DNA of 64,000 nucleotides, from NCBI RefSeq assembly GCF_029893585.1, contig NZ_JARXYX010000026.1:1-64000 (forward strand). Direction: 5' to 3'. The translations under genes were made by a program, and so were the position numbers. Numbering within the stretch: the stretch's first letter is position 1; each line of letters begins with the position of its first letter. Of the stretch, positions 20,511-29,160 are shown piece after piece. The notes under the pieces were generated by a model that was not told the origin of the DNA, ran no database searches, and saw nothing but the letters and a program-made list of their open reading frames with translations. Source of the stretch: Streptomyces sp. LBL (GTDB lineage Bacteria; Actinomycetota; Actinomycetes; Streptomycetales; Streptomycetaceae).

Positions 20511-21460
20511 CGCTGCGCGAAGTCCCACGCGTCCGCGACGATCCCCGCGAGGTCCGCACGGGACGGGTTCCAGCCCAGCTTCTCGCGCGCGGCCGCGGCC
20601 GACGCCACCAGGACCGCCGGGTCGCCGCCCCGGCGGGGGGCCACCACCTCGGGGATCGGGTGGCCGGTGACCCGGCGGACGGTCTCGATGACCTCGCGGA
20701 CGGAGAAGCCGTTGCCGTTGCCGAGGTTGCAGATCAGGTGCTCGCCCGGGGTGGCGGCCTCGACCGCCAGCAGGTGCGCCTCGGCCAGGTCGGCGACGTG
20801 GATGTAGTCGCGCACGCAGGTGCCGTCCGGCGTCGGATAGTCGTCGCCGAAGACGGAGATCGCGTCCCGTCGGCCCTGCGCGACCTGGAGAACCAGCGGG
20901 ATCAGATGCGACTCGGGATCATGCCGCTCGCCGCAGTCGCCATAGGCGCCCGCCACGTTGAAGTACCGCAACGACACGGCAGCCAGCCCGTGCGCCGCGG
21001 CTTCGCCGGTGATCATGTGGTCGACGGCGAGCTTCGAGGCGCCGTACGGATTGGTGGGCCGCGTCGGCGCCGACTCCACGATCGGCACCTCGGCCGGCTC
21101 GCCGTAGGTGGCGGCCGTCGAGGAGAAGACCAGCCTGCGCACACCCGCCTCACGCATGGCACCGAGCAGCGCCATGGTGCCGCCGACGTTGTTGTCCCAG
21201 TACTTCTCGGGCTTCACGACCGACTCGCCGACCTGGGAGAACGCGGCGAAGTGCAGCACGCCGTCGAAGGTGGGGTCCAGCCACTTGCCGGCGTCACGGA
21301 TGTCGCCCTCCACGAAGGAGGCGCCGGCCGGCACTCCCTCGCGGAAGCCGGTGGAGAGGTTGTCGAGGACGACGACCTCGTGCCCCGCTTCCAGCAGATG
21401 CTGGGCGACCACGCTGCCGACGTACCCCGCACCGCCCGTGACCAGGTACTTACCGCTCAT
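20495..21460 (-). CDS. galE: UDP-glucose 4-epimerase
   Basis: GalE interconverts UDP-galactose and UDP-glucose using tightly bound NAD. It has 321 residues. The Rossmann loop VTGGAGYVGS lies at residues 7-16, the catalytic Ser region is VFSSTAATYGEP, and the Tyr-x-x-x-Lys pair is in NPYGASKLAVDH (near 146-150). The substrate-side motif LRYFNVAGA follows. Its start overlaps the galT stop by 4 bp, so translation is coupled. The C-terminal coding end runs into the decamer repeat array. Confidence 0.96.
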   Translation of the reverse strand: MSGKYLVTGGAGYVGSVVAQHLLEAGHEVVVLDNLSTGFREGVPAGASFVEGDIRDAGKWLDPTFDGVLHFAAFSQVGESVVKPEKYWDNNVGGTMALLGAMREAGVRRLVFSSTAATYGEPAEVPIVESAPTRPTNPYGASKLAVDHMITGEAAAHGLAAVSLRYFNVAGAYGDCGERHDPESHLIPLVLQVAQGRRDAISVFGDDYPTPDGTCVRDYIHVADLAEAHLLAVEAATPGEHLICNLGNGNGFSVREVIETVRRVTGHPIPEVVAPRRGGDPAVLVASAAAAREKLGWNPSRADLAGIVADAWDFAQRRGDQ

Positions 21461-22542
21461 GAACTCGCTACCTCCCGCAGTCGCTGTGCCGCGGCCTCAG
21501 GCCGGATGTCGTTGATGAACACGTTCATGCCGGATTCGGAGCCCGCGAGGAACTTCAGCTTGCCGGACGTGCGGCGAATGGTGAAAAGCTCCAGGTGCAG
21601 CGCGAAGTCGTCACGGCTGACGCCCTCGAACTCCTCCAGCGCGCCGAACGGCGCCTGGTGCCAGGCGGAGATGTAGGGCGTCAGAGGCTCACCCGCCCCT
21701 TCCTTCTCCCCATGAGGACCGTCGAAGATCCGGTCGAAGCGCCGCAGGAGCTCCAGATAGACCTTGGGGAACTCGGCGCGCGCGTCCTCGTCGAGGCCGA
21801 GCAGATCGGGCACCCGGCGCTTCGGGTACAGGTGCACCTCGTACGGCCAGTGCGCGGAGTACGGCACGAAGGCGGCCCAGTGCTCGGTCTCCAGGACGAC
21901 CCGCTCACCGGCGAGTTCCTGCTCCAGGACGGCGTCGAAGAGGTTCTCCCCACCGGTCGCCTCCTTGTGGGCCGCGACCGACCGCAGCATCAGCGCGGTG
22001 CGCGGGGTGGTGAACGGGTAGGCGTAGATCTGCCCGTGCGGGTGACCCAGCGTCACACCGATCTCGGCACCCCGGTTCTCGAAACAGAACACCTGCTCGA
22101 CCGAGGGCAGATGCGACAGCTCCGACGTCCGGTCGGTCCACGCCTCCAGGACCAGCCGCGCCTGCTCCTCCGTGAGGTCGGCGAAGGACGCGTTGTGGTC
22201 GGAGGTGAAGCAGACGACCTCACACCGGCCGGAGTCGCCGGCCAGCGAGGGGAAACGGTTCTCGAAGACCGCGACGTCGTACGACGAGTCCGGGATCTCG
22301 CTCAGCCGCTCACCCTGCGAGGGGCACAGCGGACACTCGTCGGCCGGTGGGTGATAAATCCGCCCCTGCCGGTGTGAGGCGATGGCGACCGAGTCCCCGA
22401 GCAGCGGGTCCCGCCGCACCTCGGACGTGGTGACGGTCCGCTCGAGCGGCCGCCGGTCGACCGCGTCCCGGACGAGATCGTCCCGCAGGTCGTAGTAGAT
22501 GAGCTCGCGACCGTCCGCCAGCCGGGTCGAGGTCTTCTTCAC
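21457..22542 (-). CDS. galT: Galactose-1-phosphate uridylyltransferase
   Basis: GalT exchanges UMP between UDP-glucose and galactose-1-phosphate. The active-site motif LGHPHGQIYAYP carries the His-Pro-His nucleophile triad; CPLCPSQ near residue 75 supplies the Cys pair of the zinc site, and HWPYEVHLYPKRR is a further histidine-rich conserved block. GTG 22542 is chosen because GGGAG lies six bases upstream (VKKTSTRLADGRELIYYD); a TTG 27 bases earlier is less likely. It is first in the gal operon, behind a promoter with three decamer repeats. Confidence 0.95.
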   Translation of the reverse strand: MKKTSTRLADGRELIYYDLRDDLVRDAVDRRPLERTVTTSEVRRDPLLGDSVAIASHRQGRIYHPPADECPLCPSQGERLSEIPDSSYDVAVFENRFPSLAGDSGRCEVVCFTSDHNASFADLTEEQARLVLEAWTDRTSELSHLPSVEQVFCFENRGAEIGVTLGHPHGQIYAYPFTTPRTALMLRSVAAHKEATGGENLFDAVLEQELAGERVVLETEHWAAFVPYSAHWPYEVHLYPKRRVPDLLGLDEDARAEFPKVYLELLRRFDRIFDGPHGEKEGAGEPLTPYISAWHQAPFGALEEFEGVSRDDFALHLELFTIRRTSGKLKFLAGSESGMNVFINDIRPEAAAQRLREVASS

Positions 22543-22569
22543 TGCGGACTCCCTATTCGAGCCACTCAA

Positions 22570-22599
22570 TCATCAAACAGAACCAAACACATTGAAACA
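22570..22599 (-). promoter_or_regulatory. Three-unit TGTTT operator of the gal operon
   Basis: On the minus strand TGTTTCAATG, TGTTTGGTTC and TGTTTGATGA follow each other with exact 10-bp spacing. DeoR-family sugar repressors in actinobacteria often bind such direct TGTTTG repeats. The array covers the -10 region of the candidate promoter, so repression by blocking polymerase is likely. No regulator gene is adjacent to galT. Confidence 0.6.
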
Positions 22600-22619
22600 C
22601 AACCCACCATCCGCGTCAA
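22591..22619 (-). promoter_or_regulatory. Candidate galT promoter
   Basis: TTGACG (22614-22619), 17 bp, TTCAAT (22591-22596) on the minus strand; the leader to the GTG would be about 45 nt. It overlaps the TGTTT repeats. Confidence 0.5.
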
Positions 22620-22847
22620 TATCGCCATCAACCCAAAAGCGTCACCCGGGGCGTTCGAACCCGCGGGCGACGACGGCCGTGGGACTGGTGGGCTCGCATG
22701 GTGAGGTGTCGCGTATTCGCGGACCCGTCTGCTTCACCGAACACGGTGAGTCGCAGGCCGGCCCGTGCACTCATGGCCGCGGCGGAACGCCGGCAGGACA
22801 TAGGGACCAGACCTCGGCCTGTCAGGCTCCGTGGGAAGATCGCCTGC

Positions 22848-23270
22848 ATGAACCTGCCCGAACCTGAGGATCTGACCTCGCTCGTGCTGCGTACAGACTT
22901 CAGCAGCGCTGCGGCATGGGAGGCAGTGCGAGCCGCGATCGACGGCTCGGACGAGGACCGCCATGCGACGTACGTCAGCGATCACTCGTTCAACGGCGTG
23001 AGTGTCCAAGCGCTGGTCGACGCTGTTGCAGCCGCTGACGACGATGACAAAATCTGCTACCTGTTCCTCGCGGACACGATCACCACGACGGACGATGAGC
23101 ATCCCCTCTTGGCCGTCGACCTCTACGACGAACCCGGTCGGACGTTCCGGGTGCCGCCAGACTGGTACGCCGAGATCTCCGCCAATCTGGCCATCGGCAA
23201 CATGGACTTCGCCGAGTTCGCCGACGCCGCGGACGCATCGGGTACGTTCCGCGGCCTCGACGGCGGCTGA
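22848..23270 (+). CDS. DUF6924-family protein (copy 1)
   Basis: A 140-residue acidic protein of unknown function. It shares with the gene at 48976 the N-terminal block VLRTDFSS-AAWEAVRAA and the C-terminal block NLAIGNMDFAEFADA, so the two are paralogues. No transmembrane segment, signal peptide or known catalytic motif is visible. ATG 22848 is the first Met before the conserved block. Like its paralogue it lies just before an anti-sigma-like HATPase gene on the opposite strand, here only a remnant. Confidence 0.78.
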   Translation: MNLPEPEDLTSLVLRTDFSSAAAWEAVRAAIDGSDEDRHATYVSDHSFNGVSVQALVDAVAAADDDDKICYLFLADTITTTDDEHPLLAVDLYDEPGRTFRVPPDWYAEISANLAIGNMDFAEFADAADASGTFRGLDGG

Positions 23271-23483
23271 CCTGGCGTCGCTCCGCAGCCCGTCGCTGAC
23301 GGCGGGCCGACACAACGAGGTGTTGCATGGTCGACTGCGAGGTGGGGGCCAGTGTCACCGCGTGCGGCCGCCGGGGGCGTATGGGCTCCAGGTCCCGCCA
23401 GCCTCGGTGACCAGCCGAGTGGCGGTCCTGTCGTGGTAGCCCCGTGCCTTTGCGATGACGGGGTGACGGGGTGACGGCAACGG

Positions 23484-23645
23484 TCACCGGACGGCACCCC
23501 CTCCCCCCGGAGCGTCGGCGAGGATCTCCGCCCAGACGGTCTGACCGGTCAGACCGGTCAGACCGCTTCCGCTCGGCTGGGTTCCCCAGCGCGCGGCGAG
23601 CACGTCGGTGATCAGCAGGCCACGGCCGTGCTCGCTCTCCGGCCC
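23484..23645 (-). pseudogene. HATPase (anti-sigma-like) C-terminal remnant
   Basis: The minus-strand frame ending at 23484 reads EHGRGLLITDVLAARWGTQP and TVWAEILADAP, the G-box and C-terminus of a Streptomyces ATP-binding regulator; compare DHGRGLVIVDVLASRWG in the intact gene at 49545. Upstream of about 23645 the homology stops and the opposite strand carries an XRE remnant. The first 100 or so residues, including the N-box, are lost. Confidence 0.75.
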
Positions 23646-23654
23646 GGCAACAGT

Positions 23655-24248
23655 GCGGTGCCGGAGTGGCTTGAACCCCTCGTTTCCTTCCAGAACGAGG
23701 CTGCGTACGAGCACGTGTTCGCGAACACAGTTCTTCCCGGACTGCTTCAGACCCGCGAATACGCCCTCGCTATCCATCAAGCACGTGAAGTGCGAAGCCC
23801 GACCGAGGACATCGAGCGGATGGTGGAAGCACGGATTCAGCGCCAGGGCATCCTGGAGCGAGACCCGGCTCTGCATTTGTGGGCGGTCCTTGACGAAGCA
23901 GTGCTGCGCAGGACTGTTGGAGACACGGAGATCATGGTGGGGCAGCTCAAGTACCTTCACGACGTGGCCCAGAGCCCGCACATTGACATCCAGGTCCTGC
24001 CGTTCAGCGCCGGGGCGCACGCCGCGGGAGCCGGACACTTCGTGATCCTCTGGCGGGACGACGAACGGGAGCCCCTCAACTCGATGGCGGTTGTCTACAT
24101 CGAGATGCGTCGCCGCGGCTTGTACCTCGATGACGCGGAGGACGTGGGTGCCTATAAGTTGACGTTCGACTACCTTCGTTCGCAGGCTGCCGACACCACT
24201 GCCTCCTCACGGCTGATCGCCAGAGCACGACAGGAGCTGTCCTCATGA
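23655..24248 (+). pseudogene. XRE/DUF5753 regulator lacking its helix-turn-helix
   Basis: From PEWLEPLVSFQNEAAYEHVF onward this is the DUF5753 effector half of a WhiJ-like regulator: LPGLLQTREYALAIHQA, RMVEARIQRQGILE, HLWAVLDEAVLRR, IDIQVLPFSAGAHA, through to the intact end RLIARARQELSS. The N-terminal XRE domain (about 95 residues) is missing; the frame can be opened at 23628 but the first residues come from the antisense of the HATPase remnant. The stop overlaps an ATG at 24245 (ATGA), as in the intact locus at 50969. Confidence 0.78.
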
Positions 24249-24287
24249 CCGACATAGCGACTCGCCCGGCCCAGCCGCAGGGCTTGA
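24245..24287 (+). pseudogene. DUF397 gene start, cut by ISAs1
   Basis: ATG 24245 overlaps the XRE remnant stop, exactly as the DUF397 gene does at 50969. It reads MTDIATRPAQPQGLI and then runs into the end of an ISAs1-type transposase at 24288, before the family motif W-F-K-S-S-Y. A DUF397 body without a start codon lies at 29161, beyond the second ISAs1 copy. Confidence 0.55.
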
Positions 24288-24592
24288 TCAAGTTCCGTAG
24301 GTGTCCGGATCGTTGGTGATGCCCAGGATGGGGAGTGCTCGTTGGGGCTCGTCGCGGATCGCCCGGGTGGTCTTGGCGATGTTGTCGGCTCCGAGGGTTT
24401 TCAGCACACCGATGGCGAGGTTGCGGAGGGGTTGCCATGACCCGTGGCGCGGTCCCGGCGTGGACGGTGGAGGCGTCCTCGGCGAAGGTGACATACCTGA
24501 TGTAGTGCGAGGAGTTCTCCACTCCCCAGTGCCCGCGAATCTTGGTGGTTGTCGAGGCTGGTGACGGCGTAGACACTCTCACGGGTCTCATC
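24288..24592 (-). pseudogene. ISAs1-family transposase fragment (left copy)
   Basis: Only the 3' part of the transposase is left, with frameshifts and a small deletion relative to the copy at 27878. It ends naturally with ILGITNDPDTYGT and a stop at 24288, and includes LRNLAIGVLKTLGADNIAKT. Sequence similarity to the right-hand copy ends at about 24592. Confidence 0.8.
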
Positions 24593-24866
24593 ACCTACGC
24601 CGCCCACAACTGTGCGGCCGTCACCACCACCCGGGGCGCCCTGCTCGCCCTCGGCGCGGCGGGCGGGCGGGCGTACGGACGCGGGGCGCCCGGCGTCCCT
24701 CTCCACCCGCTGAGCCACCGCGGCCGGCGGCCGCGCGACGTCAGGACGCAGCCTGCCGCGGGGCCGGCTGATCAGGGCAATGGCTGCAGCCATCAATGAC
24801 GGCGCACATGTCGGTCTGTGGCTTGGCCTGGCGCCCGTCAGCCACGGGCCGACCCGCCGTGGCCGG
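24593..24866. other. No gene recognised
   Basis: Between the left ISAs1 fragment and the HbpS-like gene there are open frames on both strands, but none has a recognisable domain, ribosome binding site or conserved-looking composition. It is probably junction or decayed sequence. Confidence 0.5.
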
Positions 24867-25313
24867 TCAGAGACCGGGCAGCTCGAACCCGAGGGCGGCG
24901 AGGGCCTCCTCGGCGGCCTGCTGGTCCTGGTCGTAGGTGCCACCGGATATCCCCAGCCCTCCGACGTACTGGCCGTTCTCGATGATCGGGTAGCCGCCGC
25001 CGACGGCCATCACACGAGGGTGGCCGCCCAGCGGCGCGATCTGCGGGTTGGCGAGCAAGTCGTTCCACGTGTGGGTGGGGATACGGAAGGAGGCCGCGGT
25101 CCAGGCCTTGTCGAGGGCGACCTCGGTGGTGAGAAAGGGCGCGTCGTCGGCGCGGTCGAATGCCTTCAGATGTCCGCCCTGGTCGGTGACGGCGATGGAC
25201 GCCGTGAAGCCGATCCGGGCAGCCGCGGCGTGTACCGCCGCGATGAGTGCGCCTGCGGCGGCCTGGGTGATGGACGAGGCGGGGGCCGACTTCTGGAGTG
25301 TCTCGATGCTCAT
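24867..25313 (-). CDS. GlcG/HbpS-family heme-binding-type protein
   Basis: A 148-residue protein of the GlcG/HbpS fold; HbpS of Streptomyces binds heme and senses redox state, while GlcG relatives accompany oxidoreductases. The family blocks VTDQGGHLKAFDRADDAPF, ALDKAWTAASFRIPT, GGHPRVMAVGGGYPI and GGLGISGGTYDQD are visible. It has no signal peptide, unlike HbpS itself, so it should be cytoplasmic. ATG 25313 follows AAAGGAACC. Third in a probable operon after an NADPH-type oxidoreductase and a NIPSNAP protein. Confidence 0.85.
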   Translation of the reverse strand: MSIETLQKSAPASSITQAAAGALIAAVHAAAARIGFTASIAVTDQGGHLKAFDRADDAPFLTTEVALDKAWTAASFRIPTHTWNDLLANPQIAPLGGHPRVMAVGGGYPIIENGQYVGGLGISGGTYDQDQQAAEEALAALGFELPGL

Positions 25314-25324
25314 GATGGTTCCTT

Positions 25325-25353
25325 TGTTGCTGTTGCTGTTGCTGTTGCTCTGC
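25325..25353. repeat. TTGCTG hexamer repeats upstream of the HbpS-like gene
   Basis: About four to five copies of TTGCTG (CAGCAA on the gene strand) end just before the ribosome binding site of the gene at 25313, in its leader. Repeat number could affect expression; this is inference. Confidence 0.65.
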
Positions 25354-25392
25354 TGCGCTGTGCGGCGGCGGATGAAGCGGCCGTGAGCCGGG

Positions 25393-25713
25393 TCATCGCA
25401 GGGGTGAGGCCAGGGTGGGGACCACACGGGTGACGACGGACTTCTCGGGGATCAGCAGGCCGTAGACGACCGGACCGATCTCGTTCTTCCAGCGGTCGTG
25501 CTCGTACACGGCCGCGTACAGGGCCTCGCTCTGGGCCTCGTCCTCGAACCGGCGAATCCACACGTAGCCGTCCTCGTCCTCGGCGTCGACGAAGGAGGCG
25601 GTTACGTCCATGCCCAACGAGGCCTGGAACGGGATGACCACGTCCTCCATGTAGCGCACCCACTCCTCGCGGCGCCCGGGCTGCGCCCGGTAGCGGCGGA
25701 TCTCGTAGTACAC
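25393..25713 (-). CDS. NIPSNAP-family protein
   Basis: A 106-residue dimeric alpha/beta-barrel protein of the NIPSNAP type, starting MYYEIRRYRAQPGRREEWVR and containing YVWIRRFEDEAQSEALY and the YEHDRWK motif. The family has no firm catalytic function. GTG 25713 is the only sensible start. It lies 30 bp after the oxidoreductase and 79 bp before the HbpS-like gene in the same direction. Confidence 0.85.
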   Translation of the reverse strand: MYYEIRRYRAQPGRREEWVRYMEDVVIPFQASLGMDVTASFVDAEDEDGYVWIRRFEDEAQSEALYAAVYEHDRWKNEIGPVVYGLLIPEKSVVTRVVPTLASPLR

Positions 25714-25743
25714 CGTGCTGCTCCTAACTGTTTGCAGGGTTGG

Positions 25744-26724
25744 TCAGTCGGTCACGGTGAGGACGACCTTGCCGCGGGTGCGGCCGGCCTGGACGTGGGC
25801 CTGGGCCGTGCCGACCTGCTCCAACGGGAAGGTCTCCTCCACCTCGACGGCGACCTCACCGGCGTCGATCAGGCCTGCGATCGCGGTCAGCGCGGGACCG
25901 TCCGGCTCGACCAGGTACGCAGTGAGGCGCACGTCGGCCGCCTCGGCGGCCCGCGTCAGGTCCGGGGAGACACCGGACGGTACGGCGACCAGCAGGCCGC
26001 CCGGGCGCAGGACCTTCAGCGAGCGGGTGCTCGTGTTGTCGTGGGCGTCGCCCACCAGGTCGATGACGACGTCGACGTCCTTGACGACGTCCTCGAAGCG
26101 CGTGGTGGTGTAGTCGATGGCCTCGTCGGCGCCGAGTTCCTTGAGCCAGGGGTGGCGGGCGGCGCTGGCGGTGGCGATCACGTGGGCGCCCAAGTGCCGG
26201 GCGAACTGGACCGCGAAGTGGCCCACTCCGCCGGCGGCGGCCGTGATCAGGACGCGCTGACCGGCCTGGACGTGGGCGGTGTCGACCACGGTCTGCCAGG
26301 CGGTCAGCGCCGCCAGCGGCACGGCGGCCGCGTGCGCGTGGTCAAGGGTGGCCGGCTTGCGGGCCCACTGGCGGGCCGGTGCGGTCACGTACTCGGCGTA
26401 GCCGCCGGCGGCGCGCGGGAACCACGGCATGCCGTACACCTCGTCGCCGACCTTCAGGGTGGTGACGCCGAAGCCGACCTTCTCGACGACGCCGGAGACG
26501 TCCCAGCCGAGGATCAGCGGGAGCGTCTGCAGCCCCGCCATTCCCTGACCCTCGCGGGTCTTCCAGTCCACCGGGTTGATCCCGGCGGCGTGCACCCGCA
26601 CCAGCACCTCGGTCGGCAGCGGCTCGGGGCGCGCGACCTCCTCGACGGTCAGCACCTCCGCTCCGCCGAACTCGCTGATGGTGACTGCCCGCATGGTGTC
26701 CTCGCTCATGGTGTCCTCGCTCAT
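25744..26724 (-). CDS. NADPH-dependent quinone-type oxidoreductase (MDR superfamily)
   Basis: A zinc-free medium-chain reductase of up to 326 residues. It shows VHAAGINPVDWKTREG, GWDVSGVVEKVG, VGDEVYGMPWF, the nucleotide loop ITAAAGGVGHFAVQFARHLGA, and a C-terminus ending ARTRGKVVLTV-like TRGKVVLTVTD. The start is ambiguous because ATGAGCGAGGACACC is duplicated: ATG 26724, 26709 and 26694 are all in frame. It is divergent from a GlxA-type regulator and begins 11 bp from a 41-bp perfect palindrome. Confidence 0.9.
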   Translation of the reverse strand: MSEDTMSEDTMRAVTISEFGGAEVLTVEEVARPEPLPTEVLVRVHAAGINPVDWKTREGQGMAGLQTLPLILGWDVSGVVEKVGFGVTTLKVGDEVYGMPWFPRAAGGYAEYVTAPARQWARKPATLDHAHAAAVPLAALTAWQTVVDTAHVQAGQRVLITAAAGGVGHFAVQFARHLGAHVIATASAARHPWLKELGADEAIDYTTTRFEDVVKDVDVVIDLVGDAHDNTSTRSLKVLRPGGLLVAVPSGVSPDLTRAAEAADVRLTAYLVEPDGPALTAIAGLIDAGEVAVEVEETFPLEQVGTAQAHVQAGRTRGKVVLTVTD

Positions 26725-26734
26725 GTCTGTCTTG

Positions 26735-26775
26735 CTCTTCCTTCAGCGGGGACCGCGTCCCCGCTGAAGGAAGAG
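26735..26775. promoter_or_regulatory. 41-bp palindrome between oxidoreductase and GlxA-type regulator
   Basis: Two perfect 19-bp arms, CTCTTCCTTCAGCGGGGAC (26735-26753) and its reverse complement (26757-26775), flank CGC. It is 11 bp upstream of the first oxidoreductase start and 61 bp from the regulator start. It may be an operator for the regulator, or form a hairpin in the oxidoreductase leader that affects translation. Confidence 0.8.
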
Positions 26776-26836
26776 TGGCGTGTGCTTACCAAGGCGGGTG
26801 AGTGGCCGGAGGGCCACCTGTCGTACGATTCCAGCC

Positions 26837-27841
26837 ATGTCGCATCGTGTCGCTGTTCTCGCCCTCGACGGAGTCCTGCCGCTGGATCTGGGCATCCCGG
26901 CCCGGGTGTTCAACGAGGCCCGTAAGCCGGACGGGACTCATCTGTACTCCGTCGTCACCTTCTCCCTCGGCGGCCGGCCGGTGCGCACGCACGAGGACTA
27001 CCGGATCGTCGTCGACCACGACGAGTCGGTGCTGGAGAGCGCGGACACCGTCGTCCTCGCCACTCAGGAGCCCGGCGAGGACCTGCTCGCGACCGGCGCG
27101 CTTCCCGGGGAACTCGCCGCGGCGCTGGACCGGATCGGGCCGCGGACCCGCATCGTCAGCCTGTGCACCTCGGCCTTCCTGCTCGCGGCGGCCGGTCTGC
27201 TGGACGGCGGCCGGGCCACCACACACTGGACGCTGTGCGACGAACTGGCGCGGCTATTCCCCGACATCGAGGTCGATCCGGACGTGCTGTTCGTCGACAA
27301 CGGACGCATCCTGACGTCCGCCGGCGGAGCCGCCGGCATCGACCTGTGCCTGCACCTGGTCCGTCTGGACCACGGAGCGGCGGTGGCCTCGGCCGCCGCG
27401 CGGCGCTGCGTGGTGGCGCCATGGCGCGAGGGTGGCCAGGCGCAGTTCATCGAGCACCCGGTACCGCAGGACACCGACCGCTCCACCTCGGCGACCCGCC
27501 AGTGGGCGCTGGACCGGCTGGCCGAGCCGATCACACTGGAGGACATGGCCCGGCACGCGCACATGAGCGTGCGCACCTTCACCCGGCGCTTCCGCAGCGA
27601 GGTGGGCAGCAGCCCACTGAAGTGGCTGGCACAACGACGGCTGGCGCACGCGCGCCTACTGCTGGAATCCACCGACCTGACCGTCGCACGGATCGCCACC
27701 GCCTCCGGCTTCGGCGACCCCGTCGCCCTGCGCAAGCACTTCCACACGCACCTGGGCCTGTCACCACTGGCCTACCGTCGCGCCCACAATGCACCGGAGC
27801 CTATGCCGGCGTCTGGGCCGGGATGTGAGCGGTCTGCGTGA
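26837..27841 (+). CDS. GlxA-type regulator (DJ-1/PfpI domain plus AraC helix-turn-helix)
   Basis: The 334-residue protein has an amidase-like DJ-1/PfpI domain first (VAVLALDGVLPLDLGIP at the start, nucleophile-elbow region IVSLCTSAFLLAAAGLLDG, ATTHW) and a C-terminal AraC domain (EPITLEDMARHAHMSVRTFT, then GSSPLKWLAQRRLAHARLLL and VARIATASGFGDPVALRKHF). ATG 26837 lies eight bases after TACGAT (26824-26829), a likely -10, suggesting a leaderless message. It probably controls the divergent oxidoreductase-NIPSNAP-HbpS genes through the 41-bp palindrome. Confidence 0.9.
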   Translation: MSHRVAVLALDGVLPLDLGIPARVFNEARKPDGTHLYSVVTFSLGGRPVRTHEDYRIVVDHDESVLESADTVVLATQEPGEDLLATGALPGELAAALDRIGPRTRIVSLCTSAFLLAAAGLLDGGRATTHWTLCDELARLFPDIEVDPDVLFVDNGRILTSAGGAAGIDLCLHLVRLDHGAAVASAAARRCVVAPWREGGQAQFIEHPVPQDTDRSTSATRQWALDRLAEPITLEDMARHAHMSVRTFTRRFRSEVGSSPLKWLAQRRLAHARLLLESTDLTVARIATASGFGDPVALRKHFHTHLGLSPLAYRRAHNAPEPMPASGPGCERSA

Positions 27842-27877
27842 TCAGCGCGTTGCGGACCCGCGGGGCCTTCCATCCGT

Positions 27878-29104
27878 GTTGGTGATGCCCAGGATGGGGA
27901 GTGCTCGTTGGGGCTCGTCGCGGATCGCCCGGGTGGTCTTGGCGATGTTGTCGGCTCCGAGGGTTTTCAGCACGCCGATGGCGAGGTTGCGGAGGGTTGC
28001 CATGGCCCGTGGTGCGGTCTTGGCGTGGACGGTGGAGGCGTCCTCGGCGAAGGTGACATCCCTGATGTGGTGCGAGGAGTTCTCCACTCCCCAGTGCCCG
28101 CGAATCGCGGCGGCCAGGTCGGCGGGCCCGGCTTGGTGGGCGTCGAGGCTGGTGACGGCGTAGACACTCTCACGGGTCTCACGCCGGCCGGTCTGCTTGC
28201 GGCGGCGGTGGACGCGGATGGCCAGGCGGGCGTGGGGAAAGGCGATTCCGCCGAGTTCGTCGGCGATCCCGCAGGTCTTGATCGAGCGGGACTCGCGGCG
28301 TCCGTGTCCGGCCCCGGAGGCGGTGTGCTGGACTGCGATGGACTGCCAGGGCAGAGCGGCGAGTTGGGCGTGGGCGGTGGGCTGGTTGGTCTTGATCACG
28401 GCGATGTAGTGGGCCTTCTTGGTCTCGACCAGCCAGGAGATGTTCGCCTTGACCGAGTGCAGGGCGTCGAAGGTGACGACTGTGCCGGTCAGATCCAGCG
28501 GTGCCAGGAGCGGCCGGAAGTGTGTGGTTTCGTTCGTCTTCGCGCCGACCTCCACCTGGGCGAGGGTCACGACGGTGCCGTGAGTGACCGCGGAGAGCAG
28601 ATGCCGGCGCGTCGCGGTAAGACGGGCTGATCCCTTGAGTGCTTTGCCGTCGACAGCGATCGCGCGCGACAGCCCGGACGCGGAGGGCGACCGGGTCGGG
28701 GCGGGGTCGGTGGCGGCGCGGTGCCGGTCGGCGAGGTAGGCGCCGACCGCCCGGTCCAGGGCGTCACCGTCAACAGCCCCCAGCACACGCCGATCGTGGC
28801 CGGCGCCGGAGAGCGCCGCCATCCGAGCAGGTGGCGGCGGATCCCGATCACTGTCAGGAGTGCGTTCGAAGCACGCTGACCCCACTCGGCGAGTTCATCG
28901 ATGCTCCTCGCTCCCGAGACGGCCGCGCAGGCGCACACCAGCAGGATCGCCGTGAGTGAGTACCACCGGCCCCGCCGCGCGCGGGTCGGGCACCGAGGCG
29001 AAGTAGGGGCGCAGGTCGGCGATCCGGCCGGGGTCCAGCGGCCCCAGTTTCAACAGCACGGCAGGTAGGGGAGAGCATGCAGCAGCAGGCACGGGCCACC
29101 TCAT
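27878..29104 (-). pseudogene. ISAs1-family transposase, frameshifted (right copy)
   Basis: Three frames must be joined: 29104 to about 28975 (MRWPVPAAACSPLPAVLL, then LRPYFASVPDPRA), about 28970-28800 (WYSLTAILLVCACAAVSG, ARSIDELAEWGQRA), and about 28800-27878 (VLGAVDGDALDRAV, AIAVDGKALKGSA, VVTFDALHSVK, GHWGVENSSHHIRDVTFAED). The DDE motifs AVDGKALKG and FDAL are intact. The last ten codons seen in the left copy are absent, replaced by unrelated sequence after ILGITN. Two frameshifts make it inactive unless they are sequencing errors. Confidence 0.85.
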
Positions 29105-29160
29105 GATCATCTGACTTAGACACCACAATGATCACAAAGCCCGTGCCTGCTCTGCTATGA

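Noticed and set aside
24593..24866. Small proteins in open frames between the ISAs1 fragment and the HbpS-like gene
   Set aside because: No ribosome binding site, domain or consistent codon pattern; frames exist on both strands as expected for GC-rich DNA.
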